Shown piece by piece: positions 9,221-16,858 of a stretch of 41,575 nucleotides of DNA (positions are counted from its first letter, which is position 1; the number at the start of each line of letters is the position of its first letter). The translations under genes were made by a program, and so were the position numbers. The stretch comes from Natranaerobius trueperi (GTDB lineage: Bacteria > Bacillota > Natranaerobiia > Natranaerobiales > Natranaerobiaceae): contig NZ_NIQC01000022.1 of NCBI RefSeq assembly GCF_002216005.1, forward strand, positions 1 through 41,575, read 5' to 3'. The notes beneath the pieces were generated by a model that was not told the DNA's origin, made no database searches, and worked only from the letters and a program-made list of their open reading frames with translations.

Positions 9221-9809
9221 ATTTAAATGAATATAAAAAACAAGCAAAGAATCATGTATTATACTTCAAGGTAAAGAGCAAAAGCAGTTAGAGAACAATT
9301 ACCTTTTATGTGGATAGCAGTACGATAAAACCTGATTCTAGCTTTAGATCAGAACGAATGAAACATGTAATAGATGAAGTACTTACATCAGTAATAGAGT
9401 TTTTGTACAAGAGGTTACCTAAAATTAGAGAATTACTTTTTAGATGGAACAAAAATAGAGGTGATGCAAATCCTATAGCGTTGTATGGAAGAAATCTACT
9501 GATTGTTATGAAGCTGATTTACAAGCCAAAATAAGAAAATTATTAGAAAAAATAGATTCCGAAAACGTTTATGAAATTGAACTTTATGGAGATAAAGATT
9601 TAGACGAGTTAGGAGAAGCAGGTCAGATAAATAGTGATGACTTAAAAATACCGCAGATAAACTGGAATCACGTTTAGAGGAAGATTAAAAACCGAAAATT
9701 CACAAAAAAGTCAAAACTATAAAAAAGATCGTCACCATGGAAAAAAGCTCTCTTCAAAAAGAAAGGTCGAAGTGGAGAGTAGAGCATATATGTTTGGGAC
9801 AGTCCCTTT
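9172..9809 (+). mobile_element. IS1182-like insertion-sequence remnant, copy 1
   Basis: The ends are inverted repeats: GGGGCTGTTCCAAAAG at about 9175 and TTTGGGACAGTCCC at about 9793. Between them are broken frames of an IS1182-type transposase: LENYFLDGTKIE near 9425-9460, then after a frameshift VVWKKSTDCYEADLQAKIRK and LYGDKDLDELGEAGQINSDD to about 9645. The intact element would be about three times longer, so most of the transposase is deleted. A 74-codon open frame at 9310-9534 is one of the frameshifted pieces, not a gene. A second, more decayed copy is at 29891-31158. Nothing else is seen in 9221-9880. Confidence 0.72.
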
Positions 9810-9887
9810 TTATTCTTTATTTTTCTAATAATAAATAATGAAGAGAAACAGGAAAAAAAATTTTTATATAGAATAAATATAAAATAG

Positions 9888-9912
9888 TGGCAAAATTGGT
9901 ACTTTTTTGCCA
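9888..9912 (+). promoter_or_regulatory. Hairpin at the 5' end of the fhs transcript
   Basis: TGGCAAAA (9888-9895) pairs with TTTTGCCA (9905-9912), an 8-bp stem starting just downstream of a possible -10 (TATAAA at 9879-9884). It would sit at the very start of the fhs mRNA, where it could stabilise the message or act as an operator. Confidence 0.35.
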
Positions 9913-9936
9913 GAAACTATAAAGGAGGGTTAATGT

Positions 9937-11607
9937 ATGAAAAGTGATATTCAGATTGCACAAGAAGCTCCTATGAAACCTATTAGAGACATTGCTTACG
10001 ACTTAGGAATTAAAGACGAAGAAATTGAGTTGTACGGGGATTATAAAGCAAAGATATCTTTTACAGCTTGGCAAAGACTGAAAGAGGAACAAGATGGTAA
10101 CCTGATCCTAGTGACTGCAATTAGTCCTACTCCTGCTGGTGAAGGTAAGTCAACAATTACTGTAGGGTTAGGTCAAGCTTTAAAGAAACTTGGAAAAAAA
10201 TCTATGGTTGCACTTAGAGAACCTTCTTTAGGTCCAAGCTTTGGAGTAAAAGGAGGAGCTGCTGGAGGCGGATATTCTCAAACTGTACCTATGGAAGATA
10301 TTAACCTGCACTTTACTGGAGATATTCATGCTATTACTACCGCACATAATCTACTTGCAGCGGCAATCGATAATCATGTACATCATGGCAATGATTTAAA
10401 TTTAGATGTAAGAAGAGTGAGCTGGCGTCGAGTAGTAGATCTTAACGATAGAGCTCTAAGAAATACATTAGTTAGTTTAGGCGGAAGAACGAATGGTTTC
10501 CCAAGAGAAGATGGGTTTGATATAACAGTTGCTAGTGAAATTATGGCCATCCTTTGTTTAGCAGTTGATATTAAAGACTTAAAAGAAAGATTATCTAAAA
10601 TCATCATAGGATACACTAAAGATAGAGAACCAATAACTGTTGCGGATTTAAAAATGCAGGGGTCATTAGCTGTACTATTAAAAGAGGCAATTAAACCTAA
10701 TTTAGTCCAGACTTATGAAAATGTTCCAGCTTTTGTACATGGTGGACCTTTTGCTAACATTGCTCACGGTTGTAACTCAGTGATGGCAACACAAATGGGT
10801 GTTAAACTTTCTGATTATCTTGTAACAGAAGCTGGTTTTGGAGCTGATTTAGGTGCTGAGAAGTTTTTCAATATTAAGTGTAGATTTTCAGGACTTAAAC
10901 CTAAAGCATCAGTAGTAGTTGCTACTGTTAGAGCCTTAAAAATGCACGGTGGAGTTTCTAAAGATGATCTTAAAGAAGAGAACCTAGAGGCACTTGAAAA
11001 AGGGGTTGAAAACCTTGAAAAACATTTAGAAAATGTAAGTAAGTTTGGGGTTCCTGCAGTTGTTGCTGTGAATCGTTTCCCAACTGACACAGAAAAAGAA
11101 CTTGATTTATTAATTAAGAAATGCCAGGAAAAAGGTTATCGTGTTGCTTTAAGTGAAGTGTTCACTAAAGGTGGCGAAGGTGGTGAAGAATTAGCTAAAG
11201 AAGTTATAGACATTGTTGAAAATGAAGTTTCTAACTTTAGAACCTTGTATGATACAGATAAGTCAATACCGGAAAAGATAGAAACAATCGCGAAAGAAAT
11301 TTATGGTGCTTCTGGAGTTGAATTTACTCCTCAAGCTAAGAGAAATATTAGAGGATTAGAAAAACGAGGATTAGATCGTGTTCCAGTATGTATGGCTAAA
11401 ACGCAATTTTCATTCTCTGATGATCCTAAACTTATGGGAAGACCCAAAGATTTCAACATTACTATAAAAGAAATAAAAATTTCTGCTGGGGCAGGATTTG
11501 CGGTAGCTAAGAGTGGAAATATTATGACAATGCCAGGGCTGCCGAAAGAACCAGCGGCTGAAAGAATTGATATTGATGATAATGGGCAGATTACTGGTTT
11601 ATTTTAG
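9937..11607 (+). CDS. fhs: Formate--tetrahydrofolate ligase (formyl-THF synthetase)
   Basis: The enzyme joins formate to tetrahydrofolate using ATP, giving 10-formyl-THF. In acetogens and related anaerobes it is the first methyl-branch step of the Wood-Ljungdahl pathway after formate dehydrogenase; elsewhere it feeds purine and fMet synthesis. The 556 residues match the family length. The ATP-binding loop TPAGEGKST is at 65-73, followed by [19 protein letters not shown] and [16 protein letters not shown], all characteristic. The C-terminus ends in [19 protein letters not shown]. The ATG at 9937 follows AAAGGAGGG with normal spacing. It is monocistronic between an IS remnant and a strong terminator. 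The formate dehydrogenase operon 6 kb downstream makes a formate-fixing or formate-oxidising role plausible. Confidence 0.97.
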   Translation: MKSDIQIAQEAPMKPIRDIAYDLGIKDEEIELYGDYKAKISFTAWQRLKEEQDGNLILVTAISPTPAGEGKSTITVGLGQALKKLGKKSMVALREPSLGPSFGVKGGAAGGGYSQTVPMEDINLHFTGDIHAITTAHNLLAAAIDNHVHHGNDLNLDVRRVSWRRVVDLNDRALRNTLVSLGGRTNGFPREDGFDITVASEIMAILCLAVDIKDLKERLSKIIIGYTKDREPITVADLKMQGSLAVLLKEAIKPNLVQTYENVPAFVHGGPFANIAHGCNSVMATQMGVKLSDYLVTEAGFGADLGAEKFFNIKCRFSGLKPKASVVVATVRALKMHGGVSKDDLKEENLEALEKGVENLEKHLENVSKFGVPAVVAVNRFPTDTEKELDLLIKKCQEKGYRVALSEVFTKGGEGGEELAKEVIDIVENEVSNFRTLYDTDKSIPEKIETIAKEIYGASGVEFTPQAKRNIRGLEKRGLDRVPVCMAKTQFSFSDDPKLMGRPKDFNITIKEIKISAGAGFAVAKSGNIMTMPGLPKEPAAERIDIDDNGQITGLF

Positions 11608-11656
11608 TGTGATAAAACAGAAACTTCCCACTACAATTCACAAAAGTTAAATAAAA

Positions 11657-11690
11657 AAGATGGTCTCTGATCTAAGAGGCCATCTTTTTT
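11657..11690 (+). terminator. Rho-independent terminator of fhs
   Basis: AAGATGGTCTCT pairs with AGAGGCCATCTT (one G-T pair) around a short loop, followed by six or more T residues. Confidence 0.9.
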
Positions 11691-11819
11691 TATGTGTGCT
11701 CAGCATGAGTATAAGCTATAGGGTGAGGGATTAGAATAGCGTTGACAGATGTCATAGTACTTGGTAGTTTAAGAGAGCAAGGAAGGACCGATGCAATTAT
11801 GTAAGATAATTACTAGACA

Positions 11820-11845
11820 TTTATCTGTTTTGAAAAACAGATAAA
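11820..11845. repeat. Near-perfect palindrome, 12-bp arms
   Basis: TTTATCTGTTTT (11820-11831) and AAAACAGATAAA (11834-11845) are exact inverted repeats separated by two bases. It lies in gene-free DNA between the fhs terminator and a decayed intron RT, so it may belong to that intron's RNA, or be an operator or element end. Confidence 0.5.
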
Positions 11846-11879
11846 CTAAATACCTACCTTGTTGAGGAAGTGGTGAATT

Positions 11880-12045
11880 TCACGGGGGACTTAGGGGGGG
11901 AATGGTTCACTCAGGGGATCATGTCTTAATGTTGAAAATGGTCATGTTACGGTAGAACGTGAACGAAGCCCTAAAGAGGGTAGAAAAGAACAGTGGCGGT
12001 AATGTGTTGATAAGATGCCCGTCAAATTCATACAAATAATCCCTA
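11880..12045 (+). pseudogene. Decayed N-terminus of a group II intron reverse transcriptase
   Basis: In broken frames the stretch reads LKMVMLR, a stop, NVNEALKRVEKNSGGN, then after a frameshift GVDKMPVKF. This matches the RT N-terminal pattern of intron-encoded proteins (ENML-ALKRVEKNKG-x-GVDGMPV). Only about 40 residues remain. It is not from the same sub-type as the intron remnants at 915-1490 and 29934-30812, as far as can be judged by eye. The neighbouring gene-free sequence 11700-11880 may be the intron RNA part. Nothing was recognised in 12046-12244. Confidence 0.45.
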
Positions 12046-12244
12046 TTGATACAAGTTCTTTTAATAATATTAATAGAAAAATAGTAAATAAAGTTTCAAT
12101 GGGTAAGTGGTAATAAACTGATTACAGCTATAATAGGTAATAATATATGATTGACATGGTCAAATATTATAACTATGAGAATGGAAGCCATAGTAATTTT
12201 GGCTAATGATTTTAGTTTATTTAAATCATGTAATATATTTAGGT

Positions 12245-12270
12245 AATTCTACTAATTTACTATTTAGACT
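12245..12270 (+). repeat. Left long direct repeat of the ISNCY relic
   Basis: A 26-bp sequence with core ACTAATTTACTATTTAGACT recurs at 13042-13067, with 24 of 26 bases identical. The copies flank the insertion-sequence relic. Long target duplications of this size are known for the IS1202 group. Confidence 0.72.
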
Positions 12271-12276
12271 GTCAAT

Positions 12277-13041
12277 GTTCTTTGAAAATGTCACCTAAAA
12301 ACGCATAAATTTGTTCAGAGAAAATGTCACCCCCCAGGAAGGTAGACCGAGTCTTAAACTCGGTCTCTGGAATTAAGTATAGCATCTAAAAGTTCTTAGT
12401 CATCCAAGTCGAAACTCACATCAGTTCTTTTGTTCTGTTTTTTTCAAGGATGCCTTTCATTTGGAATTGTTTTAGTTTTAGGTGATCGAGTTTATTTGAC
12501 TTTATTTACTGCTTTAGAAGTGGAATGCTTGTCTACTATTTTTGTGTCAAACACTATATCTTTATATTTCGCTTTAACTCCAAATTTAGGAGTAGATAGG
12601 ACAGCAACTTTAGATTTAGGAACCAGTTGACTATTTTTATCTAAAATTTGATAAGGTTAAGCATCTATTTGTACTAAAAGTCCCATTTTATCCTTGCGTT
12701 TGCGTCTGTGATGGCTTTTACTCTTCTTGTGCTTTTTAGGGCTAGAAATCCCGACTATGAGCTTTTCAGTATTTTCTGAAACAGAATGGGTGGGCTTTCT
12801 ACCTCGGTTTTTATGTATGACAAAACTAGGTCCTTCTAGTTGTACTCCTTTCTTTAGTCGTTTGATTTGTCGCTCACTGAGGTATAAAGCCTGAGCTGCA
12901 TCCTTAATGGTCAAGTAACCATCAATTATTTGATTGATAATATTCAGTTTTTTTATTTCTTCTTGAGTCATTTGATATGTCACCTTTTTAGTCATAGTGA
13001 CATTTTTACAGAACATTCTTAGGGTGACAATATCACAGAAC
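12277..13041 (-). mobile_element. IS1202/ISNCY-type insertion-sequence relic
   Basis: The minus strand encodes MTKKVTYQMTQEEIKKLNII followed by IKDAAQALYLSERQIKRLKK and IHKNRGRKPTHSVSENTEK, the helix-turn-helix N-terminus typical of ISNCY transposases. The frame then jumps to a KKHKKSKSHHRRKRKDKMGLLVQIDA-like segment (an internal deletion) and stops at 12657. A decayed C-terminus (KYKDIVFDTKIVDKHSTSK) continues to about 12410. End repeats are visible: GTTCTTTGAAAATGTCACC at 12277 and, inverted, GTTCTGTGATATTGTCACC at 13041. The catalytic core is gone, so it is inactive. The long direct repeats outside these ends fit an IS1202-type insertion. Confidence 0.72.
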
Positions 13042-13067
13042 AATTACACTAATTTACTATTTAGACT
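13042..13067 (+). repeat. Right long direct repeat of the ISNCY relic
   Basis: This is the partner of the repeat at 12245-12270. It runs straight into the TTGACA of the birA promoter, so the element inserted just upstream of that promoter without removing it. Confidence 0.72.
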
Positions 13068-13094
13068 TGACAGTTTTGAACAAGGTGTTAAAAT
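13067..13094 (+). promoter_or_regulatory. birA promoter
   Basis: TTGACA (13067-13072), a 16-bp spacer and TAAAAT (13089-13094) with an extended-10 TG. It lies 42 bp before the proposed birA start and directly against the insertion-sequence direct repeat. Confidence 0.6.
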
Positions 13095-13135
13095 CTTATT
13101 GAGTTTTTAAGTTAATATTGATGAGGTGAGTAGCT

Positions 13136-14095
13136 ATTACTACTGAAACTAAGATAAATAGAACAAAATTAAATATTTTAGATCTATTAAAGTCTAATAC
13201 TTATGTTTCTGGAGAAAATATGAAAGCTGATCTTAATATCTCTCGCACAGCAATTTGGAAAAATATAGAAGGATTAGTTGATCTCGGTTACGGAATAGAT
13301 AGAGTGAGAGGCAAAGGGTACTATCTTATATCTATACCAGATTTATTATATCCTTGGGAATTAGATCAAAATATTAGAGAACAATTTGATATGACACATT
13401 TTAGTACAATTGATTCTACCAATAGATATGGACATTCAGTAACTTCACCACACATTGTATTGGCTGAACAACAAACTAGTGGTAAAGGTAGACTCGGACG
13501 AAGCTGGGCTTCTTTTCATGGTGGAATATATTTTTCGTTAGTTATTAATCCTAACTGTTCAATGGATGAGATTCCTACTTTACCATTAGTGATAGCCACT
13601 GCTATTGCTAGAGTTTTTCGAAATCATTTAAATATACATGCTCAAATAAAATGGCCAAATGATGTGTTAGTTAATGATAAAAAAGTTTCTGGTATATTAG
13701 TAGAGCTTTCTGGTGAAACTGATGCACCTCAAAAAGCTATTATTGGCGTAGGAATCAATGCAAACCAAACAGTTGAAAACTTTCCTTCTGAGCTACAAGA
13801 TAAGGTAGCTACCTTAAAGAAGATAAAGGGAAAACCTATTGATCGTAAAGTTTTACTATGTAAAGTTCTTGATGAAATAACAATTCTACTTAACATGCTT
13901 AATGAAAACATATCTGATGTTTTAAACATATGGAAAGAATTTTCCTGTACGTTAGGAAAAGAAATTACTGTTAAACAGGTTTCTTCAAGAAATTTAGCGG
14001 GATATGCAATAGATATAGATGAGCGAGGTGCACTAATTATAGAGACTAAACATGGGAAAGAGAAAATTTTAAGTGGAGATACATTCCATAATTAA
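13136..14095 (+). CDS. birA: Biotin operon repressor / biotin--protein ligase
   Basis: BirA activates biotin to biotinyl-AMP, attaches it to carboxylase carrier proteins, and in two-domain forms also represses biotin genes. The N-terminal winged helix reads LNILDLLKSNTYVSGENMKA and the catalytic domain has GKGRLGRSW, then WPNDVL and KVSGILVE. The first ATG (13220) falls inside the DNA-binding helix and would cut off 28 residues. The frame is open back to a TGA at 13127-13129. The only start placed behind the GAGGTG ribosome site is ATT at 13136, giving 319 residues and placing GRLGRSW at 118-124, where E. coli BirA has its GRGRRG (about 115). An ATG at 13121 is in frame but is closed by that TGA. 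An ATT start is therefore likely; a sequencing error is the alternative. Confidence 0.88.
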   Translation: MTTETKINRTKLNILDLLKSNTYVSGENMKADLNISRTAIWKNIEGLVDLGYGIDRVRGKGYYLISIPDLLYPWELDQNIREQFDMTHFSTIDSTNRYGHSVTSPHIVLAEQQTSGKGRLGRSWASFHGGIYFSLVINPNCSMDEIPTLPLVIATAIARVFRNHLNIHAQIKWPNDVLVNDKKVSGILVELSGETDAPQKAIIGVGINANQTVENFPSELQDKVATLKKIKGKPIDRKVLLCKVLDEITILLNMLNENISDVLNIWKEFSCTLGKEITVKQVSSRNLAGYAIDIDERGALIIETKHGKEKILSGDTFHN

Positions 14096-14100
14096 GACTA

Positions 14101-14195
14101 GACGTGCTATGAATAGTCAAGTATAAATTTTTCAAAGATCAGTGATTTCTTAACTATCAATAGCATGTCTAACTAACTCTATTGTATAAGGAGGT
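14101..14195 (+). promoter_or_regulatory. Structured leader element, copy A (before coaX)
   Basis: GACGTGCTAT (14101-14110) pairs with ATAGCATGTC (14160-14169) in a 10-bp stem with one G-T. An inner ATAGT/ACTAT stem encloses AAAGATCAGTGATTTCTT. The conserved block runs on through AACTAACTCTATTGTATAAGGAGG, so it includes the coaX ribosome site. A second copy at 15071-15163 is roughly 85 percent identical by eye. No known riboswitch was recognised. Confidence 0.55.
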
Positions 14196-14201
14196 AATAA
14201 T

Positions 14202-14966
14202 ATGTTATTAGCTATCGATGTTGGTAATACAAATATAGTTCTTGGATTATATAAAAATGATGAACTTCTAGGCCATTGGCGTATAGAGAGCGACAAGTCC
14301 CAAACGGAGGATCAATATGGAGTGCTAATTGAAAATTTATTTTATCACAGCCATTTAGAACCAAATTCTATAGATAATATAATAATAAGCTCAGTTGTCC
14401 CGCCTTTAACTCAAACACTTACTAGAATGAGTGTTAAGTTTATGAACATAAAGCCGCAGACTGTGGGGCCTGGGATAAGGACTGGGGTAAATATACAATA
14501 TGATAACCCAAAAGAAGTTGGGGCAGACAGAATAGTAAATGCGGTAGCAGGGTACGAACTGTACGGTGCACCTCTAATTATTGTGGATTTTGGTACTGCG
14601 ACCACTTTTTGTGCTATATCAAGACAAGGGAATTACTTAGGTGGTGCTATAGCCCCAGGTATCTCTATTTCTACAAATGCTCTATTTGAAGTTGCAGCAA
14701 AACTACCTAGAGTAGAATTAACAAAACCTGAAAGAGTAATAGGGAAAGATACTATTTCAAGTATGCAATCTGGTATATTTTATGGTTTCATAGGGCAAGT
14801 AGATGGGATAATTAAAAAAATGAAAAAAGAATTCTCGAGAGAACCAAAGGTAATTGCTACTGGAGGAATGGCACAATTTATATATCGAGAGAGTGAAACA
14901 ATTGATGTTTTAAATACTTTCCTTACATTAGAAGGTTTAAGAATAATACATGAAAGAAATCAGTAA
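14202..14966 (+). CDS. coaX: Type III pantothenate kinase
   Basis: CoaX phosphorylates pantothenate, the first step of coenzyme A synthesis; it belongs to the ASKHA fold and needs a monovalent cation. The 254 residues open with [16 protein letters not shown] (phosphate-binding), carry [20 protein letters not shown] and [13 protein letters not shown] in the middle, and [11 protein letters not shown]. These are hallmark segments, and the length is normal. The ATG follows AAGGAGG at good spacing. birA-coaX is a common clostridial gene order. Here 106 bp of structured leader separates them, so coaX may have separate control. Confidence 0.96.
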   Translation: MLLAIDVGNTNIVLGLYKNDELLGHWRIESDKSQTEDQYGVLIENLFYHSHLEPNSIDNIIISSVVPPLTQTLTRMSVKFMNIKPQTVGPGIRTGVNIQYDNPKEVGADRIVNAVAGYELYGAPLIIVDFGTATTFCAISRQGNYLGGAIAPGISISTNALFEVAAKLPRVELTKPERVIGKDTISSMQSGIFYGFIGQVDGIIKKMKKEFSREPKVIATGGMAQFIYRESETIDVLNTFLTLEGLRIIHERNQ

Positions 14967-14987
14967 GAATAGAGAATTTTCATAATC

Positions 14988-15016
14988 TTGACAGATAATT
15001 CGTAGCATAGTAAACT
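14988..15016 (+). promoter_or_regulatory. Probable promoter upstream of leader copy B
   Basis: TTGACA (14988-14993), a 17-bp spacer and TAAACT (15011-15016). It points at the second leader element and the two small membrane-protein genes. Confidence 0.45.
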
Positions 15017-15070
15017 AAGATTGCAAAGCGAAAGTGAAAACTTTAACATTTAAAAAGCCGATAATTTAAA

Positions 15071-15163
15071 GACGTGCTATCAATAGTATAAAATTTCAAA
15101 GATCAGTGAATTCTTAACTATGAAAATAGCATGTCAAAACTAACTCTATTATACAAGGAGGCT
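15071..15163 (+). promoter_or_regulatory. Structured leader element, copy B
   Basis: It repeats the same GACGTGCTAT...ATAGCATGTC 10-bp stem, the AAAGATCAGTGA centre and the ACTAACTCTATTATACAAGGAGG tail of copy A, with a 4-base deletion and scattered changes. Both arms of the stem are unchanged. No plausible start codon follows its AAGGAGG at normal distance. It may therefore be a duplicated coaX leader whose original gene has decayed (15180-15340), or a mobile repeat. Confidence 0.5.
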
Positions 15164-15180
15164 ATATACGAGGTTTAGGG

Positions 15181-15340
15181 TTGGCCTTGTTTAATGTGGT
15201 TGCTATTGAAATGATGTTGTACTCTCTAGCCAATGTAGAGTCAGTTATTATGTAAATAAAGCTCATACAAAAGAACTATTTGAAAAGGAAGCAAGAGTTT
15301 CTGATAGAGCTATCTACCATATCTATGAAAAGGAGAGTGG
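15181..15340 (+). other. Unassigned gene-fragment-like stretch
   Basis: A protein-like string NKAHTKELFEKEARVSDRAI is encoded in one frame, ending in TGA at about 15343, and LALFNVVAIEMMLYSLANVE in another, but neither has a proper start. This looks like the debris of a gene that once followed leader copy B. The family is not recognised. Confidence 0.3.
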
Positions 15341-15343
15341 AAA

Positions 15344-15709
15344 ATGAATGAAAAAAATAAAGAGCATATCACAATAGTTGGGTTATCGATTGTATCTGCA
15401 TTAATAACATATACATTAAATGTTATTGTAGGGTATGGTCCATTTATTGCTAATGGATTTGTTGGCATATTAGCAGCTTTACTATTACCAAAAGGTTTAA
15501 CAGCTGCGACATATACGGCTTCTTTTGTTGGTATGTCAGATGACTTTGTAATTCCGTCATTAACAATTGCTGCTTTGGCTGGTCTGATAGTTGGAATAAT
15601 GATTATAATAACTAAACCTATTCTTGCTGGTTGGGGAGGAAAAGGCGGAACAACAGCTGCATTGTCTGTGGTGTTGACACTAGCTGTTATTAATATTTTC
15701 AGCTTGTAA
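15344..15709 (+). CDS. Small multi-pass membrane protein, paralogue 1 (unknown function)
   Basis: The 121 residues form about four hydrophobic segments (roughly 11-30, 35-52, 70-90 and 100-120). The protein shares a pattern with the next gene: a G-rich first loop, LLLPKG versus ILEPLG, an ATYTASFVGMS versus AAASYVGMV segment, then WGGKGGTTAALS versus IGGRLGTIAALS. The two are clearly diverged copies. The ATG at 15344 follows AAAAGGAGAG. The family is not recognised. Such small paired membrane proteins can be half-transporters or heteromeric pores, but nothing here proves that. The 16-bp gap before the next gene (8 bp if that gene uses its upstream GTG) implies cotranslation and a hetero-oligomer. 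Confidence 0.72.
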   Translation: MNEKNKEHITIVGLSIVSALITYTLNVIVGYGPFIANGFVGILAALLLPKGLTAATYTASFVGMSDDFVIPSLTIAALAGLIVGIMIIITKPILAGWGGKGGTTAALSVVLTLAVINIFSL

Positions 15710-15725
15710 AAGGAGCGTGTTGAAA

Positions 15726-16130
15726 ATGTCAGAAATCATAATAATTTCAATTGCTATTTTAGGTACAATGTTAACTTATTATATAAGTGTACACTCAGGT
15801 AAAGGAAATGTTATGGCTTCAGCTGTGGTTGTTTTGCTGGCAGGGATAATCTTAGAACCCCTAGGTACTTCTTATGCAGGGATTCTAGCAGCTGCTTCTT
15901 ATGTAGGAATGGTCTCACAGGAAAAAGTAACAGATTTTCGTGATTGTGCAGTGGTAGGGTTGATTTGTGCGTTGATATTTTTAGCAACAGATTCTGTAAA
16001 TGTTGGAATTGGAGGTAGACTAGGTACAATTGCGGCACTATCATGTGGAACTTTCTTTGGGTATCAGCGTCTACTAGAAAATGTGGACATGCCTATTTTA
16101 AATACAAAAAAAGTAAATAAATCCTATTAG
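15726..16130 (+). CDS. Small multi-pass membrane protein, paralogue 2 (unknown function)
   Basis: The 134-residue protein has about four hydrophobic segments, paralogous to the upstream 121-residue protein (aligned at GIILEPLGTSYAG, AASYVGM and GGRLGTIAALSCGTFFGY). It has a short cytosol-like tail ending KKVNKSY. The ATG at 15726 is used here. TTG at 15720 and GTG at 15717 are in frame and closer to the AAAAGGAG ribosome site, so the start is uncertain by three residues. The gene is followed by a long structured terminator. No enzyme or transporter motif was recognised. Confidence 0.7.
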   Translation: MSEIIIISIAILGTMLTYYISVHSGKGNVMASAVVVLLAGIILEPLGTSYAGILAAASYVGMVSQEKVTDFRDCAVVGLICALIFLATDSVNVGIGGRLGTIAALSCGTFFGYQRLLENVDMPILNTKKVNKSY

Positions 16131-16142
16131 ACTAAAATATAT

Positions 16143-16256
16143 CACCCCGTGTAATTCTGTTTTATTAAGTATAAGTAGAAGGAATTTAACTTTAAAGTAG
16201 AACTTAGAGTATAAATACTTGTTAACCTCCAAAACAGACTGACGGGGTGGTTTTTT
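16143..16256 (+). terminator. Long structured terminator
   Basis: CACCCCGT (16143-16150) pairs with ACGGGGTG (16242-16249), and CTGTTTT (16157-16163) with AAAACAG (16231-16237). Further inside, AAGTAT- and ATACTT-type pairing is possible. A T-run follows at 16251. The roughly 65-base interior could itself be a small RNA. Confidence 0.6.
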
Positions 16257-16349
16257 ATTGATATTACGAATTAGCTAGCTTAAACATCATTTTATTTGAC
16301 TAACAGTATGGGTTAGCCAATCAGTAAAGACGTTAACAGAAAATGAAAA

Positions 16350-16484
16350 GTTAGCAGAACAGTTCCGCAATTAGATTGTGGTGCATGTGAATCCCATCAT
16401 GTAGATTTTTAGCTAAAGGAATACCTCACATATTAAAAATGCGTCAAAAAGACTTTTATAATTCTAGAGGTAAGTTAAATATGT
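16350..16484 (+). pseudogene. Relic of a Cys-rich Fe-S protein gene upstream of the DRTGG gene
   Basis: One frame reads VPQLDCGACESHHVDF, then a stop; after a frameshift it continues LAKGIPHILKMRQKDF. This resembles the LDCGACGAPTCRAFAEDIV iron-sulfur motif found near the C-terminus of hydrogenase-like ferredoxin proteins whose genes often precede DRTGG genes. Two of the expected four Cys remain. The call rests on one short motif plus context. Nothing was recognised in 16257-16349. Confidence 0.4.
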
Positions 16485-16509
16485 AACTTAATCTAAGTGA
16501 GGTGGGAGT

Positions 16510-16854
16510 TTGAAATTACAAGAATTGGTCAATGAATTAAAGTTAGAAGTCATTGTTGGAGATGATCAACTAAATAAAGAAGTTATAGGTGGTTATTGTT
16601 CTGATTTGTTGAGTTTTGTTATGTCAAATTGTAATAAAAACAATATCTGGGTCACACTTCAGAGTCACCCTAATATAGTAGCTTTGGCATCTTTAATTGG
16701 GTTATCAGCAGTGCTGATAGCAGAAGGGGGCGAAGTTGAAGAAGAAACTATTAATAAAGCTAAAAGGGAAGAAACGATTATTATAAGAACAGATCAAAAT
16801 TGTTATCAAATCGTAGGCAAATTATACCAACTAGGTATTAATAGTGAAGAATAA
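16510..16854 (+). CDS. DRTGG-domain protein
   Basis: The 114-residue single-domain protein opens with MKLQELVNELKLEVIVGDDQ and contains VIGGYCSDLLSFVMSNC, WVTLQSHPNIVALASL and a C-terminal YQIVGKLYQLGI. This is the pattern of stand-alone DRTGG proteins that accompany [FeFe]-hydrogenase and NuoEF-type clusters; a nucleotide- or regulator-binding role is assumed for them but unproven. The TTG start at 16510 is preceded by GAGGTGGG. The flanking genes that usually accompany it are decayed here on both sides, while this frame is intact. It may still serve the downstream formate dehydrogenase operon, or it may simply not have decayed yet. Confidence 0.8.
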   Translation: MKLQELVNELKLEVIVGDDQLNKEVIGGYCSDLLSFVMSNCNKNNIWVTLQSHPNIVALASLIGLSAVLIAEGGEVEEETINKAKREETIIIRTDQNCYQIVGKLYQLGINSEE

Positions 16855-16858
16855 TTGT

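Noticed and set aside
12430-12630. Plus-strand 66-codon frame
   Set aside because: It is antisense to the decayed C-terminus of the ISNCY transposase, with no ribosome site.
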